Shown: positions 1-9,652, counted from the stretch's first letter. The stretch is DNA of 64,000 nucleotides from Caldilineaceae bacterium (GCA_022827195.1 JAJDTL010000033.1:1-64000); one strand, 5' to 3'. Program-made: numbers and translations. The notes: a model not told the origin generated them from the sequence alone.

Positions 1-141
1 ATTGTCGAACGCTTCATCAACCGAATCAAGTGGTATCGACGCATTTTCACCCGCTATGAAAAACTAGCTCGACGCTTCATGGCGTTCCTGCACTTTGCCG
101 CTACACTTATATGGCTTGAACGAAATGTCAACGAGCCCTAG
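1..141 (+). mobile_element. IS5-family transposase, C-terminal end (partial)
   Basis: The window opens inside a reading frame encoding 46 residues before a TAG stop. The segment VERFINRIKWYRRIFTRYEK followed by LARRFMAFLHFAA and IWL matches the C-terminal catalytic-Glu region of IS5-family (IS427/IS903-like) DDE transposases; the E in VERF is the expected third acidic residue. The 5' part lies outside the window. Reading the complement from about 138 leftward gives GGGCTCGTTGACATTTCG, which resembles the terminal inverted repeats of IS427/IS903-type elements (GxGCCTGTTG or GGCTTTGTTG). The element therefore probably ends at about 138, with the transposase stop codon formed at the junction. 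The family call is firm; the exact end is inferred. Confidence 0.8.
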
Positions 142-146
142 CCACT

Positions 147-1103
147 ATGCTGCCCTCCGTTGAATCGGTCGCCGAAGCCCTACGCACCAAGGCCTACATC
201 GCCGACCACAGCCTGGCGACATCGATCTTCCTTGCGCTGAGACTGAATCGTCCCCTCTTCCTGGAAGGGGAAGCCGGAGTCGGCAAGACGGAGGTAGCAA
301 AGATCCTGTCGCAGATGCTCGACACGCGGCTGATCCGCCTTCAGTGTTATGAGGGGCTGGATGTCAGCACCGCAGTGTACGAGTGGAACTACGCCCGCCA
401 GATGCTGCAAATCCGGCTGATGGAAGCGACAGGGCAGGTTGCGAATTCTCGTGGTCCTGCTGATGCACCGTCTGATGGAGGGCTGCAGGAATCGGCGATC
501 CAGGACCTGTTCAGCGATACATTTCTGCTACGCCGGCCGCTGTTGCAGGCGATAGACAGCCGTGGGCAGCAGAATGGCAAGGCGCCCATCCTGCTGATCG
601 ACGAGTTGGACCGCGCGGATTAGGAGTTTGAAGCCTTCCTGCTCGAGGTCTTAAGCGACTTCCAGATCACGGTGCCGGAAATCGGCACGATCAGGGCTGC
701 GACGCCGCCCGTTGTCGTGATTACATCCAACCGGACGCGCGAAATCCACGACGCGCTGAAGCGGCGCTGTCTCTACCACTGGATCGACTATCCCGACTTC
801 GAGAAGGAGTATCAGATTCTGCGTGCCAAGGCGCCGGACGCGTCGGAGAGGCTATCGCGCGAGGTGGTCGGCTTTGTGCAGGAGTTGCGGCGCGGAGAGT
901 TGTACAAGTTTCCGGGCGTCGCCGAAACGTTGGATTGGATGAGCGCACTCACCGCACTTGACCAGGAGGAGCTCACCGAAAGCGTCATTGATGAAACGTT
1001 GGGTGTACTCCTAAAATACCGGGACGATATCGAGAAGGTCCAGGGGCAGACTGTCCGCGAGATCGTTCAGGTTCTGCGCAAGTCTGCCGCGTTAGCAGAG
1101 TAG
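147..1103 (+). pseudogene. coxD: MoxR/CoxD-type AAA+ ATPase, interrupted by an in-frame TAG
   Basis: Two open segments (147-623 and 624-1103) lie in the same frame, separated only by TAG at 621-623. Joined they give a 318-codon MoxR-family AAA+ ATPase, close to normal length. The Walker A motif GEAGVGKT is at about residues 40-47, the Walker B DELDRAD at 152-158, sensor 1 ITSNRTRE, and the arginine-finger region ALKRRC. In relatives the Walker B is followed by E-E-F-E-A; here it reads stop-E-F-E-A, so one GAG to TAG change explains the break. The second half still looks protein-coding (DALKRRCLYHWIDYPDFEKE), so the lesion is recent, a sequencing error, or read through. CoxD-type ATPases mature the Mo/Cu site of aerobic CO dehydrogenase or related hydroxylases together with the downstream CoxE and XdhC genes. 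The IS end lies 6-9 bp before the ATG and may have removed the native promoter and upstream structural genes. Confidence 0.82.
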
Positions 1104-2290
1104 TGCAGGTGCAATCCACAGTTCACCCGCCGCCGAACGGTGCCGCAGGCGGGAATTTCCTCCAAAATCTCCTGCTGTTCGCCCGTCTCCTGCGCGGCCT
1201 GAGCATCCCGGTGACGCCGACACAGATTCTGGACCTGGTGGAAGCGCTTACGCAGATCGACCTGCGGGTGAAAGCGCAGGCGCGCGACGCGGCTCGGGCC
1301 GTTCTGGTCAATCGCCAGGAACATCTCGAGTTGTTCGACGAGGCATTCGAACTCTTCTGGCGGGCCAGGGAAAAGCAGGAGCTTGCGCGCTTCAATCTGG
1401 GCGAACTGCTGCAACAGACGCCGCAGGGCGAGATTCAGTACCGGCTCGTCCAGGCAAACCGGGAGCGAAAGGACGACCGACAGTACCTCGAGCAAGAGCC
1501 GCACGTCGAGAAGGTCTACACCTACAGTAGCGCGGAGGCCCTGCGGAGCAGAGACTTCGCCACGATGACAGAGTACGAACTGCAGCAGGTGAAGGAGTTC
1601 ATGCAACAGTTGCAGTGGTCGCCGCCGGAACGAAGGACGCGCCGTCGCGTTCCCGCGGCGAACGGCGATCTGGTGGATTTGCGGCGATCGATGCGTCAGA
1701 ATGTCCGTTACGGTGGGGAGCCCCTGGTGCTCGCGCGGCGCCAGCGGAAAACCGCACGGCGCCCGATCATCGCCCTGGCCGACATCAGCGGCTCGATGGA
1801 CCGCTACAGCCGCGTCCTGTTGCAGTTCCTTTTCTCGATCACGCACGCGCTGGACCGGGTGGAGGCATTCGTCTTCAGCACGCGGCTGACGCGAATTACG
1901 CGCCACCTGCGGCGGCGAGACATCGACTTGGCGTTGGAGCAAACTGCCGGCGCAGTCGATGACTGGGCAGGAGGCACGCGAATCGGCGAGTCGGTGCGCG
2001 CGTTCAATTTCGACTGGGCGCGGCGCGTTTGCGGGCAGGGGGCGATCGTCCTGGTCATTAGCGACGGTTGGGACCGGGGGGACCCACAGATGCTGGCGCA
2101 GGAGATGGACCGTCTGCACCGCAGTTGCCACAAACTGATCTGGCTCAACCCATTGCTCGGCTCGCCCAGTTACGAGCCACTGACGCGCGGGATAAAGGCT
2201 GCGCTGCCCCATACCGACAACTTCCTGCCGGTCCACAACCTGATCAGTCTGGAACAGTTGGCGCACGTCCTGGCGACGGCCCAGTCGTAG
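1103..2290 (+). CDS. coxE: CoxE-like VWA domain protein
   Basis: A 395-residue protein of the VWA_CoxE family, partner of the MoxR/CoxD ATPase in maturation of molybdenum hydroxylases. The GTG start at 1103 overlaps the preceding TAG by one base (TAGTG), which suggests translational coupling. The N-terminal 200 residues are the charged helical region usual for the family. The VWA domain follows, with the MIDAS motif DISGSM at about 217-222, the conserved threonine in GGTRIGES, and VISDGWDRGDP near the third metal-binding loop. Length and order (MoxR, VWA, XdhC) match coxDEF-type accessory clusters. The catalytic subunits are not in the window and would be expected to the left, beyond the IS end. 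The family is certain; the target enzyme (CO dehydrogenase or xanthine dehydrogenase-like) cannot be told from this gene. Confidence 0.88.
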   Translation: MQVQSTVHPPPNGAAGGNFLQNLLLFARLLRGLSIPVTPTQILDLVEALTQIDLRVKAQARDAARAVLVNRQEHLELFDEAFELFWRAREKQELARFNLGELLQQTPQGEIQYRLVQANRERKDDRQYLEQEPHVEKVYTYSSAEALRSRDFATMTEYELQQVKEFMQQLQWSPPERRTRRRVPAANGDLVDLRRSMRQNVRYGGEPLVLARRQRKTARRPIIALADISGSMDRYSRVLLQFLFSITHALDRVEAFVFSTRLTRITRHLRRRDIDLALEQTAGAVDDWAGGTRIGESVRAFNFDWARRVCGQGAIVLVISDGWDRGDPQMLAQEMDRLHRSCHKLIWLNPLLGSPSYEPLTRGIKAALPHTDNFLPVHNLISLEQLAHVLATAQS

Positions 2291-2323
2291 TGGAACGCAG
2301 AACCACACCAAGAGAGGAACGCC

Positions 2324-2638
2324 TTGAAAGAGCTACTGGCCGACATCGACCAATGGCAGGCGGAAGGCAAGCGAATCGCGCTGGCGACTGTCGTGCATGT
2401 CTACGGGTCGGCGCCCCGTCCCCTGGGCGCCAAGCTGGCGGTATCCGAAGACGGCGCGATGGTCGGCTCGGTGAGCGGCGGCTGCGTCGAGAGCGCCGCG
2501 GTACAGGAAGCGATTGAAGTGTTGTCAACGGGCAAGCCGCGTCTGGTCTCCTACGGGATCGCGGATGAGACTGCCTGGGAAGTGGGCCTGGCCTGCGGCG
2601 GCACGATTGAAGTTTTTATCGAGCCACTGGATTGGTAG
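2324..2638 (+). CDS. XdhC/CoxI-family protein, N-terminal domain only
   Basis: A 104-residue protein made only of the XdhC_CoxI domain. Visible motifs are VVHVYGSAPRPLGAKLAV, the SGGCVESA cysteine motif at about residues 52-59, and YGIADETAWEVGLACGGTIEV near the end. XdhC-type proteins bind and sulfurate molybdenum cofactor before insertion into xanthine-dehydrogenase-like enzymes. The start is TTG at 2324, behind an AGAGAGGAA ribosome-binding site. The stop is TAG at 2636-2638, and the C-terminal Rossmann half is encoded 22 bp downstream in another frame, so what is often one protein is here two. A frameshift artefact is possible, but the separate start and ribosome-binding site favour two genes. 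Confidence 0.82.
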   Translation: MKELLADIDQWQAEGKRIALATVVHVYGSAPRPLGAKLAVSEDGAMVGSVSGGCVESAAVQEAIEVLSTGKPRLVSYGIADETAWEVGLACGGTIEVFIEPLDW

Positions 2639-2660
2639 CGGCTGCGACAGGAAAAGAAGA

Positions 2661-3425
2661 GTGGCTGAACTGTTAGACGCGCTCGCGCAGGCGATACGGC
2701 AAGATAAGCTGTGCGCGGTCGTCACGGCATTAGACGGACCCGAAATCGGCCGCAAGCTCCTGGTGCAGCGGGCACCCGCGCAGGATGGGGGCGGCTCCGA
2801 AGTTGCTTCGACTGGGACATTGGGTCGCCCCACATTGGACCAGGCGGCCATAGCCCATGCCGGAGCCGCGATGGAAGCGCGCAACTCAAGGCGCGTTTCG
2901 ATTTCGGTCGAAGCGCACGAGCGCGACTTCCTGATCGACGTTCACGTGCCGCAGGAGGTGCTTGTCATTGTCGGCGCGGTGCACATCGCCATCCCTTTGG
3001 TCACTTTTGCACGCGAACTCGGGCTGCGCACTATCGTCGTCGACGCCCGCACGATCTTCGCCACCAAGGATCGCTTCGACCACGTCGATGAACTGATTCA
3101 GCGCTGGCCCGAGGACGCTTTGCAGGAGATGACGCTGAACGAATCGACCTACGTCATAACCCTGACGCACGACGAAAAGCTGGATACGCCCGCGCTGATC
3201 TGCGCGCTGAATCATCCGGTCGGCTACGTCGGCGCGCTTGGTTCGCGGCGCACGCACGCCAAGCGCGTGGCAGCATTGCAATCTGCAGGGGTCAGCGAAG
3301 AGCAGATCGCTCGCATCCACGCGCCGATCGGGCTGGACCTGGGCGCCCGCAGCCCCGCTGAAATCGCGCTTTCGATCATTGCCGAGATCATGCTGGTCCG
3401 CAACCGAAAGGGGGAAGGCAAATGA
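2661..3425 (+). CDS. XdhC family protein, C-terminal Rossmann domain
   Basis: A 254-residue protein starting at GTG 2661 behind GGAAAAGAAGA. The first 100 residues are a variable linker with a second small XdhC-like strand region ([18 protein letters not shown]). The C-terminal XdhC Rossmann domain includes [18 protein letters not shown] at about 110-127, [28 protein letters not shown] and the terminal [20 protein letters not shown] with IIAEI. It completes the function begun by the 104-residue gene upstream. The stop overlaps the next gene (glcD) as ATGA, so the cofactor-maturation genes and the glycolate oxidase genes are probably co-transcribed. The frame is open upstream of 2661 as well, so an earlier start or an ancestral fusion cannot be excluded. 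Confidence 0.78.
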   Translation: MAELLDALAQAIRQDKLCAVVTALDGPEIGRKLLVQRAPAQDGGGSEVASTGTLGRPTLDQAAIAHAGAAMEARNSRRVSISVEAHERDFLIDVHVPQEVLVIVGAVHIAIPLVTFARELGLRTIVVDARTIFATKDRFDHVDELIQRWPEDALQEMTLNESTYVITLTHDEKLDTPALICALNHPVGYVGALGSRRTHAKRVAALQSAGVSEEQIARIHAPIGLDLGARSPAEIALSIIAEIMLVRNRKGEGK

Positions 3426-4867
3426 GCGTTCACCCCCTGATCCGAGAGCTGGCAGGCCTTTACTCGGAAGAGCGCGTTTTGACCCGTCCAGGGCAACTGA
3501 TGGCGTACGAGTCGGACGCACTGACGGCATTTCAGCAGAGACCGGAAGCGGTGGTCATTGCGGAAAACCGAGAAGAGGTGATCGAGACCATCAGCCTCTG
3601 CCACGCCTACGACGTTCCATTTGTCGCCAGGGGCAGCGGCACCAGCCTGTCCGGCGGCTCTCTGCCGGTCGCGGACGGCATCGTGATCGCCCTAAACCGC
3701 CTGGACCGTATCCTGAGGCTCGACCCGGAGGAGCGCATCGCGGTCGTCGAGCCCGGCGTCGTCAATCTTAAGGTCTCTGAAGCGGCCAGGCCCTACGGCC
3801 TTTACTACGCTCCAGACCCGTCGAGCCAGTCGATCTGCACCATCGGCGGCAACGTCGCATTCAATTCGGGCGGCGCGCACTGTCTGAAGTATGGCATGAC
3901 CAGCAACCATGTGCTGGGAATGACCGTTGTGCTGCCCGACGGCGAGGTCGCGGAACTGGGCAGCGAAAGTCTGGAGGGCCTCGGCCCCGACCTGCCGGGG
4001 TTCTTCGTCGGCAGCGAAGGGCTGTTCGGCGTGGCGGTGGAGATTACACTGCGATTGCTGCCGATTCCGCAGTCCTATCGCACCGTGTTGGCCGCGTATG
4101 ACTCGCTGCACGCGGCGGGAGACGCGGTGACAGCTGTGGTGGCTTCAGGTCTGCTTCCGGGTGCGATCGAGATTATGGATGAACTTGCAATCAAGGCCGC
4201 CGAAGTGGGCGCCAAAGCAGGCTACCCGACCACGCCGGCGCTGCTGATCGTCGAACTGGAGGGCGAAGAGAGCGCGGTCGATGCCGAATTCGCCCAGTTG
4301 ATGCAGAACATCGAAGAGACCGCACCGGTAGAGGTGCGTATGGCACAGACCGCGGATGAACGCGCCCGCATCTGGAAAGGCCGCAAGGCAGCTTTCTCAG
4401 CGGTGGGTCGGCTGGCCCCGGACTACATTGTTCAGGATGGCGTCGTGCCGCGCAGCCGGTTGGGTGACGCTCTGGCCGAGATCGACCGGCTGAGCGGCAG
4501 CTACGGGATCGAGGTGGCCAACGTCTTCCACGCCGGCGACGGAAACCTTCACCCCCTGATTCTTTTCGACGGGCGCGAGGAGGGCGCGCTGGAACGCGCC
4601 GAGGAGCTGGCCGGAGAGATCCTCGAACTGTGTGTAGATTTGGGCGGATCGATCACGGGCGAGCACGGTGTGGGTATGGAAAAACGCGCCTTCCTGCCTA
4701 AAATGTACGGGCCCACGGAGATGCAGGCGATGGAGGATGTGCGTCGCAGCGTGGACGGCAAGTCCCTGGCCAATCGGGGCAAAATGCTGCCCTCGGGCGA
4801 AGCCGAGTCGCTGGCGCATGTCGGCCCGCATCCGTTGGAGAAGGCGGGTGTGATCTTTCGAGATTAG
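3422..4867 (+). CDS. glcD: Glycolate oxidase subunit GlcD (FAD-linked oxidase)
   Basis: A 481-residue flavoprotein of the vanillyl-alcohol-oxidase fold, the catalytic subunit that oxidises glycolate (or D-lactate) to glyoxylate. The FAD-binding loop [16 protein letters not shown] is at about residues 65-80, followed by [14 protein letters not shown] and [18 protein letters not shown]. The cap and substrate region has [14 protein letters not shown] and [15 protein letters not shown], the usual GlcD/LldD2 signatures near the C terminus. Length is typical. The ATG overlaps the xdhC stop (ATGA), and glcE starts 9 bp after its stop. With GlcE and GlcF encoded nearby the complete three-subunit enzyme is present. 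D-lactate as an alternative substrate cannot be excluded from sequence. Confidence 0.92.
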   Translation: MSVHPLIRELAGLYSEERVLTRPGQLMAYESDALTAFQQRPEAVVIAENREEVIETISLCHAYDVPFVARGSGTSLSGGSLPVADGIVIALNRLDRILRLDPEERIAVVEPGVVNLKVSEAARPYGLYYAPDPSSQSICTIGGNVAFNSGGAHCLKYGMTSNHVLGMTVVLPDGEVAELGSESLEGLGPDLPGFFVGSEGLFGVAVEITLRLLPIPQSYRTVLAAYDSLHAAGDAVTAVVASGLLPGAIEIMDELAIKAAEVGAKAGYPTTPALLIVELEGEESAVDAEFAQLMQNIEETAPVEVRMAQTADERARIWKGRKAAFSAVGRLAPDYIVQDGVVPRSRLGDALAEIDRLSGSYGIEVANVFHAGDGNLHPLILFDGREEGALERAEELAGEILELCVDLGGSITGEHGVGMEKRAFLPKMYGPTEMQAMEDVRRSVDGKSLANRGKMLPSGEAESLAHVGPHPLEKAGVIFRD

Positions 4868-4876
4868 GAAGGTCTA

Positions 4877-6121
4877 TTGGGCGTGTTGCTTGTGTTCAAA
4901 GGAATCGACTTGGCGCAGGACCGGTGGAGGCAGCCCGGTTACCGCCCAGTTGAGGAGCCAAGGCCCGCAGTGGAAGCAGTCTCGACGGTTACTGAAATTC
5001 AGGAGGGCGTGCGGGGGGCGGAGCGCGTGCTCGTGCAGGGCGGCGGCTCCAAGCCGGCCCTGTCGAACGACAAGCGCGCTGGAGGGGCACTGACACTGAA
5101 TCTTTCCGGGCTGAGCGGCGTGGTAGACTATCAGCCGGACGAGTACACCTTCACGGCCCGCGCCGGAACGCCGGTTGCCGATGTCGAGGCGATGCTGGCG
5201 GAACAGGGCCAGTATCTCCCCTTTGACCCTCCGTTCGCGGCGCGAGGAGCGACGCTGGGTGGAACGGTTGCCGCGGGCTTGAGCGGTTCGGGACGGTACC
5301 GGTACGGCGGCGTGCGCGACTTTCTGATCGGCATGCGCTTCGTCGACGGACAGGGACAGGAGGTGCGGGGCGGTGGCGCAGTGGTAAAGAATGCGGCCGG
5401 TTTCGACTTTCCCAAGTTATTCGTTGGCAGCTTGGGCCGGCTCGGCGTCCTTACCGAACTGACCTTCAAGGTCTTTCCGCAGCCGCCTGCATTTGCCACT
5501 GTCACAGCTGACTTTGGCCCGCTCGCCGATCTGCTGTCGGCAGTGCACGCGGTGACGGGAGGACAGATCGATCTTCATGCTGTCGACTTTGGGCCTTCAG
5601 AAGATGGCTGGACGCTCTGGGTGCGCATCGGCGGGTTGACCGCGACGCTGGAACAGCGGGTTCAGACGTTGCGGGCTCTGGTGACTTCAGGCGAGAACGC
5701 GCCGCGCGGTATAGATGCAATGCTTGGCCGGGACGAGGACGACTTGTGGCAGCAGGCACGCGCAATGACGTGGCTGCCGGAGGGCTTTGGGCTGGTTAGA
5801 GTTCCGCTGACGCCGCGAAGGATCGCAGCGGTGGAGGAGGCGCTCGGCGCCGCCGAAGGGGCTGCGCGGCGGTATAGTGTGGCCGGTAACCTGCTGTGGC
5901 TCGGATGGCGCGATGGTGACGCAACCGTCGGCCCACCTAACCTGAATGATCTCCTGGCGAGCCTGGATCTGCGCGGCATTCGGCTCATTGGCCAGGCACC
6001 GGGAGACTCGCCGGATGACGGCAACGGTCCCGTCCTTGGCAAACCGCTACAGAATCCATTTCTGCGGCGCATCGCCGCATCGCTGGACCCCGCGGGCAAG
6101 TTCGGTGGCTACGAGCGCTAG
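4877..6121 (+). CDS. glcE: Glycolate oxidase subunit GlcE (FAD-binding)
   Basis: A 414-residue FAD-binding protein, second subunit of glycolate oxidase. The FAD PP-loop region is RAGTPVADVEAMLAEQG, then PFDPPFAARGATLGGTVAAG, YGGVRDFLIGMRFV and KNAAGFDFPKLFVGSLGRLG, all typical of GlcE. It lacks the GlcD cap histidines, as expected. AGGAAGG at 4866-4872 overlaps the glcD stop. The longest start is TTG 4877 (spacing 4); GTG 4883 in the same frame has a better spacing of 10 and may be the true start. It follows glcD by 9 bp and is separated from glcF by a quinone-oxidoreductase gene. Confidence 0.9.
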   Translation: MGVLLVFKGIDLAQDRWRQPGYRPVEEPRPAVEAVSTVTEIQEGVRGAERVLVQGGGSKPALSNDKRAGGALTLNLSGLSGVVDYQPDEYTFTARAGTPVADVEAMLAEQGQYLPFDPPFAARGATLGGTVAAGLSGSGRYRYGGVRDFLIGMRFVDGQGQEVRGGGAVVKNAAGFDFPKLFVGSLGRLGVLTELTFKVFPQPPAFATVTADFGPLADLLSAVHAVTGGQIDLHAVDFGPSEDGWTLWVRIGGLTATLEQRVQTLRALVTSGENAPRGIDAMLGRDEDDLWQQARAMTWLPEGFGLVRVPLTPRRIAAVEEALGAAEGAARRYSVAGNLLWLGWRDGDATVGPPNLNDLLASLDLRGIRLIGQAPGDSPDDGNGPVLGKPLQNPFLRRIAASLDPAGKFGGYER

Positions 6122-6205
6122 TTTGTAACAACGACGCCAAAGAGATGGGAATCAACTCCCACTATCATCTGCAATTGCAGGAAAGCAGCATCGAGGAGAA
6201 ACCTG

Positions 6206-7174
6206 ATGAAAGCGATTCGCGTGCAGGAAGTCGGCGCACCAGAAGTGCTTCAGAGCGTAGGACTGCCGGTGCCCGAGCCGGGCGCGGGTGAGGCTCGCGT
6301 GAAAATTGAGGTCGCGGGCGTAAACTTTATCGACACCTACCACCGCAGGGGCTGGTATCCAATGCCGCTTCCTTTTACGCCGGGCGTTGAAGGCGCGGGC
6401 ATCGTAGATGCCGTCGGAGAGGGCGTGACAGAGGTGGCAGTGGGCGATGCGGTGGCCTACGGGATGACGGCCGGATCGTATGCCGAATACGCCATCGTGC
6501 CGTCCAGGGTGCTGGTAAAGCGGGCCGGCGGCGTGGATGCACAAAAAGGCGCGGCGGCGATGATCCAGGGATTGACGGCACACTACCTGGCGTGCAGCAC
6601 CTACCCGCTCAAGCCGGGGGACACCTGTCTTGTGCATGCCGCGGCGGGGGGCACCGGCGCCCTGCTGGTGCAGATTGCCAAGTTGCGCGGGGCTCGCGTG
6701 ATCGGCACGGTCTCGACCGAAGAGAAGGCTCGCATCGCCGAGGCCGCGGGCGCAGACGAGACGGTCCGCTATACCGAAGTGGACTTTTCGGAGGCGGTGC
6801 GAGAACTGACCGAAGGCGCCGGCGTAGATGTTGTCTACGATTCGGTGGGCATTGATACTTTCGACAAGAGCCTGGACTGCCTGAAGCCGCGCGCACTTAT
6901 GGTCCTGTTTGGCCAGGCCAGCGGTGTCGTGCCAACCTTCGACCTGCAGACCCTCAACCAGAAAGGCTCGCTCTACGTGACCCGGCCCAGCCTCGCGTCC
7001 TACATGCTGACGCGTGAGGAACTGGAGGGACGCGCAAATGACGTCTTCAACTGGATTGCCGAAGGGAAGCTTACGATTCGCATCGACCGCACCTTTCCAC
7101 TGGATGACGCACGCGGCGCGCATGCCTACCTGGAGGCGCGCCAGACCAAGGGCAAGGTGTTGCTGACGACGTGA
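6206..7174 (+). CDS. Quinone oxidoreductase (zinc-independent MDR superfamily)
   Basis: A 322-residue medium-chain dehydrogenase/reductase of the NADPH:quinone oxidoreductase (QOR) type. The N-terminal GroES-like domain has [15 protein letters not shown] and [12 protein letters not shown]. The Rossmann domain has the dinucleotide motif [16 protein letters not shown] at about 146-161 and [13 protein letters not shown], where QOR enzymes bind NADPH. It has no catalytic or structural zinc cysteine pattern. The ATG follows a GAGGAGAAACC ribosome-binding site. It sits between glcE and glcF on the same strand, which suggests co-expression. Whether it helps the glycolate pathway, for example by detoxifying reactive carbonyls or passing electrons to quinones, is inference. 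Confidence 0.87.
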   Translation: MKAIRVQEVGAPEVLQSVGLPVPEPGAGEARVKIEVAGVNFIDTYHRRGWYPMPLPFTPGVEGAGIVDAVGEGVTEVAVGDAVAYGMTAGSYAEYAIVPSRVLVKRAGGVDAQKGAAAMIQGLTAHYLACSTYPLKPGDTCLVHAAAGGTGALLVQIAKLRGARVIGTVSTEEKARIAEAAGADETVRYTEVDFSEAVRELTEGAGVDVVYDSVGIDTFDKSLDCLKPRALMVLFGQASGVVPTFDLQTLNQKGSLYVTRPSLASYMLTREELEGRANDVFNWIAEGKLTIRIDRTFPLDDARGAHAYLEARQTKGKVLLTT

Positions 7175-7202
7175 CCCGTACTGCTGCCTCTACTGACTTC
7201 CT

Positions 7203-8462
7203 ATGCGCCACTCGATTCCGGTAGATTCTCTAGGCCCGCAGGCCCCCTCCATGGCGGAAGCCGTCGCTAGCTGCGTTCATTGCGGCTTCTGCCTGCCTGC
7301 CTGCCCTACTTACCTGGCGCTGGGTGAGGAGATGGACTCGCCGCGCGGGCGGATTGTGCTGATGAAAGGGGCGCTGGAGGGAGAACTGGCGCAGGAGGAA
7401 GTGCTCCCCCACGTTGACCGCTGCCTAGGCTGCCTTGCCTGCGTAACGGCCTGCCCCTCGGGCGTCGAGTACGGCGATCTGCTTTCGCCCTTTCGCGAAA
7501 TGGCGGAACAACAGCGCAGCCGGCCCTTCATGCAGGAGTTGACGCGCACGCTGACCAACCAGACGCTGCCCTACCCGGGCCGCTTCCGCGCAGCCGCTGT
7601 GATAGGCCGCTATACGAAGGTGTTCAGACGCTTACTGCCACCGGCGCTGCGTACGATGCTCGATCTGCTGCCGGACCGGCTGCCCCCGCGCGTTGACCTT
7701 CCGTCCGTCTCGCCGGCGAGAGGAAAGCGCCGGGCGCGGGTGGCGTTGCTGAGCGGCTGCGTCCAGCAGGTGTTGACGCCTGGCATCAACCGCGCCACAG
7801 TCGACGTTCTGACTCGCAATGGAGTCGACGTAATCATTCCACCCCGGCAGGGCTGCTGCGGTGCCTTGTCGATGCACACCGGCGCCGCAGCGCAGGCTCG
7901 GGCGTTAGCAAGGCGGAATCTCAACGCCTTCGATCTCGCCCAGTGCGACGCTATTGTAACGAATGCAGCCGGCTGCGGCTCCGGGATGCACGAGTACCCG
8001 CTGCTGTTCGCCGGTGAAGCCGAGGAACAGACCGCGGCGAAATTTGCTGCCAAAGTGCAGGATATTGCCGTCTTTCTGGACAAGCTGGGAATCGAACCGC
8101 CGCCCGCGCTCGCTCAGCCGGTCACGGTGGCCTATCACGACGCCTGTCATCTGGCCCACGCGCAGGGGGTTACGGACGCGCCGCGCAAGCTGCTTTCAGC
8201 GATCCCCAATTTGACACTGACGCCGGTCCCCGAAGGGGAAATCTGTTGTGGTTCGGCGGGAAGTTATAACATTGAGCAGCCGGAAATCGCCGCGCAGTTG
8301 GGTCGCCGCAAGGCGGAAGCGATACTTGGAACAGGCGCTCAGGCGGTCGTGACCGGCAATATTGGCTGCATGACGCAGATCGACAACCACCTTCGCCGTT
8401 TGGGAACTCCTCTGCCCATCTACCACACGGTAGAGTTGCTGAACGGACTGCCAATCTCTTAA
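7203..8462 (+). CDS. glcF: Glycolate oxidase iron-sulfur subunit GlcF
   Basis: A 419-residue protein with two N-terminal 4Fe-4S ferredoxin motifs, [14 protein letters not shown] at about 20-33 and [20 protein letters not shown] at about 74-93, followed by two cysteine-rich CCG domains ([16 protein letters not shown] and [16 protein letters not shown]). This is the standard GlcF layout: it takes electrons from the flavin subunits and delivers them to the quinone pool at the membrane. Length is typical. With glcD and glcE upstream it completes glycolate oxidase, although a qor gene is inserted before it. A hairpin follows near 8650. Confidence 0.92.
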   Translation: MRHSIPVDSLGPQAPSMAEAVASCVHCGFCLPACPTYLALGEEMDSPRGRIVLMKGALEGELAQEEVLPHVDRCLGCLACVTACPSGVEYGDLLSPFREMAEQQRSRPFMQELTRTLTNQTLPYPGRFRAAAVIGRYTKVFRRLLPPALRTMLDLLPDRLPPRVDLPSVSPARGKRRARVALLSGCVQQVLTPGINRATVDVLTRNGVDVIIPPRQGCCGALSMHTGAAAQARALARRNLNAFDLAQCDAIVTNAAGCGSGMHEYPLLFAGEAEEQTAAKFAAKVQDIAVFLDKLGIEPPPALAQPVTVAYHDACHLAHAQGVTDAPRKLLSAIPNLTLTPVPEGEICCGSAGSYNIEQPEIAAQLGRRKAEAILGTGAQAVVTGNIGCMTQIDNHLRRLGTPLPIYHTVELLNGLPIS

Positions 8463-8649
8463 CCGGTCGCTTACCTTCTCTTCGCTGCGACTTTACCCGT
8501 TCCGGATATTCTCAGGGTCGAAGCAACCAGCCTCTCTACCCGGGGGCAGTCGGCTTTCCGCGGCTCTGGCGCAACTCTTCCTCGCAGGATTCTTCAGAAG
8601 GTTCGGGCCGTTGCCGGGTTCATAGGGAAACGGTCGGCGGCGTCGCCAG

Positions 8650-8680
8650 GGTGTGGTCCGGTCGGGGGACAGGCCACACC
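8650..8680. terminator. Imperfect hairpin between convergent glcF and BCAT-like genes
   Basis: GGTGTGG (8650-8656) pairs with CCACACC (8674-8680) across a 17-base loop, with a few further wobble pairs possible at the loop side. It lies in the 227-bp gap between convergent genes, where a two-way terminator would be expected. There is no good T-run on either side, so it may be a weak or factor-dependent terminator or only a chance repeat. Confidence 0.35.
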
Positions 8681-8689
8681 TTCACCATT

Positions 8690-9598
8690 TCATGAAGACT
8701 GCAGAATCGGGAATCCTGAACTGGCGGTGAGGTCGGCATAGAGTTGGCTGAGTCGCCGGGAGACAGGGCCGCTTTCGCCCTGCCCGATAACCCGCCCATC
8801 CAACTCGATCACAGGCGACAGCTCACCCAACGTGCCGGTGCAAAACAGCTCGTCGGCACTATACAGTTCGGGCAGGGAGATGTTGCGCACAGCTGTAGGG
8901 ATGCCGTGCTCGCGACACAGATCGAGCACGGTGGCGCGAGTAATTCCCTCTGGGCAGGCGTGCGTGTGGGGCGTGGCCAGGGCGCTGTCACTGACCAGAA
9001 AGAGGTGCGTCGCATTCGTTTCGGCCACAAATCCGTTCAGATCCAGCATCACCGCATCGTCCACGCCGGCGGAGTTGGCCTGAATCTTTGCCAGAATCGA
9101 GTTGAGCATATTACAGGAGTGGATCTTTTGATCGAGGCACTCCGGGGGAATGCGGCGAATGGCAGAGGTGATCAGACGAATCCCGCCGCGCGCGTAGACG
9201 GGCGGCTTGTGTTCGGCGAGGATTATCAACGTCGTGCCGCTGTTGTTGAGGCGGGGGTCCATGCCGCTGGTGTACTTGACGCCGCGGCTGAGTGTAAGAC
9301 GGATATGAACGCTGTCGCGCATGCCATTCGCCGTGAGGGTACGCCGCAGCTGTTCGACAATCTCGTCATTTGTGGGAACGCCCTGGTAGGCAAGGGCTCT
9401 GGCCCCGTTTTGCAGGCGGGCCAGGTGCTCACGCAGCTTGAAAATGCGCCCGTTGTAAAGACGCAGACCCTCCCAGACGGCATCTCCGTTCTGCACGACC
9501 GAATCGAACGGGCTGATTCCGGCCTCATCTCGGTGGACAAACCGGCCATTGATGTTGACGAGAAGATCGCGGTTTGCTTCGTAGAACTTTTGCAACAT
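8690..9598 (-). CDS. BCAT-like class IV PLP aminotransferase
   Basis: A 302-residue fold-type IV PLP enzyme like branched-chain or D-amino-acid aminotransferases. The N-terminal motif DSVVQNGDAVWEGLRLYNGR, the RLTLSRG arginine region, the catalytic-lysine segment LDQKIHSCNMLNSILAKIQA (Lys near 160) and the PLP-phosphate motif GFVAETNATHLFLV (about 189-202) are all present, as is GTLGELSPVIELDGR near the end. It lies 54 bp downstream of a sulfotransferase-like P-loop gene on the same strand. Some plant proteins called branched-chain aminotransferase-like appear to join the same two domains in the same order, which suggests a joint function. The amino donor and keto acid cannot be read from sequence; a branched-chain role is only a family default. 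Confidence 0.85.
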   Translation of the reverse strand: MLQKFYEANRDLLVNINGRFVHRDEAGISPFDSVVQNGDAVWEGLRLYNGRIFKLREHLARLQNGARALAYQGVPTNDEIVEQLRRTLTANGMRDSVHIRLTLSRGVKYTSGMDPRLNNSGTTLIILAEHKPPVYARGGIRLITSAIRRIPPECLDQKIHSCNMLNSILAKIQANSAGVDDAVMLDLNGFVAETNATHLFLVSDSALATPHTHACPEGITRATVLDLCREHGIPTAVRNISLPELYSADELFCTGTLGELSPVIELDGRVIGQGESGPVSRRLSQLYADLTASSGFPILQSS

Positions 9599-9652
9599 GG
9601 TCGCAACTGTGGCTCGTGTGCGGCGCGCCCGATTCGCGGCATCGCCGCGGCC

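Noticed and set aside
1067-2311. A 414-residue minus-strand open frame opposite coxE
   Set aside because: It mirrors the CoxE gene and has no recognisable domain; the plus-strand gene has a clear MIDAS motif.
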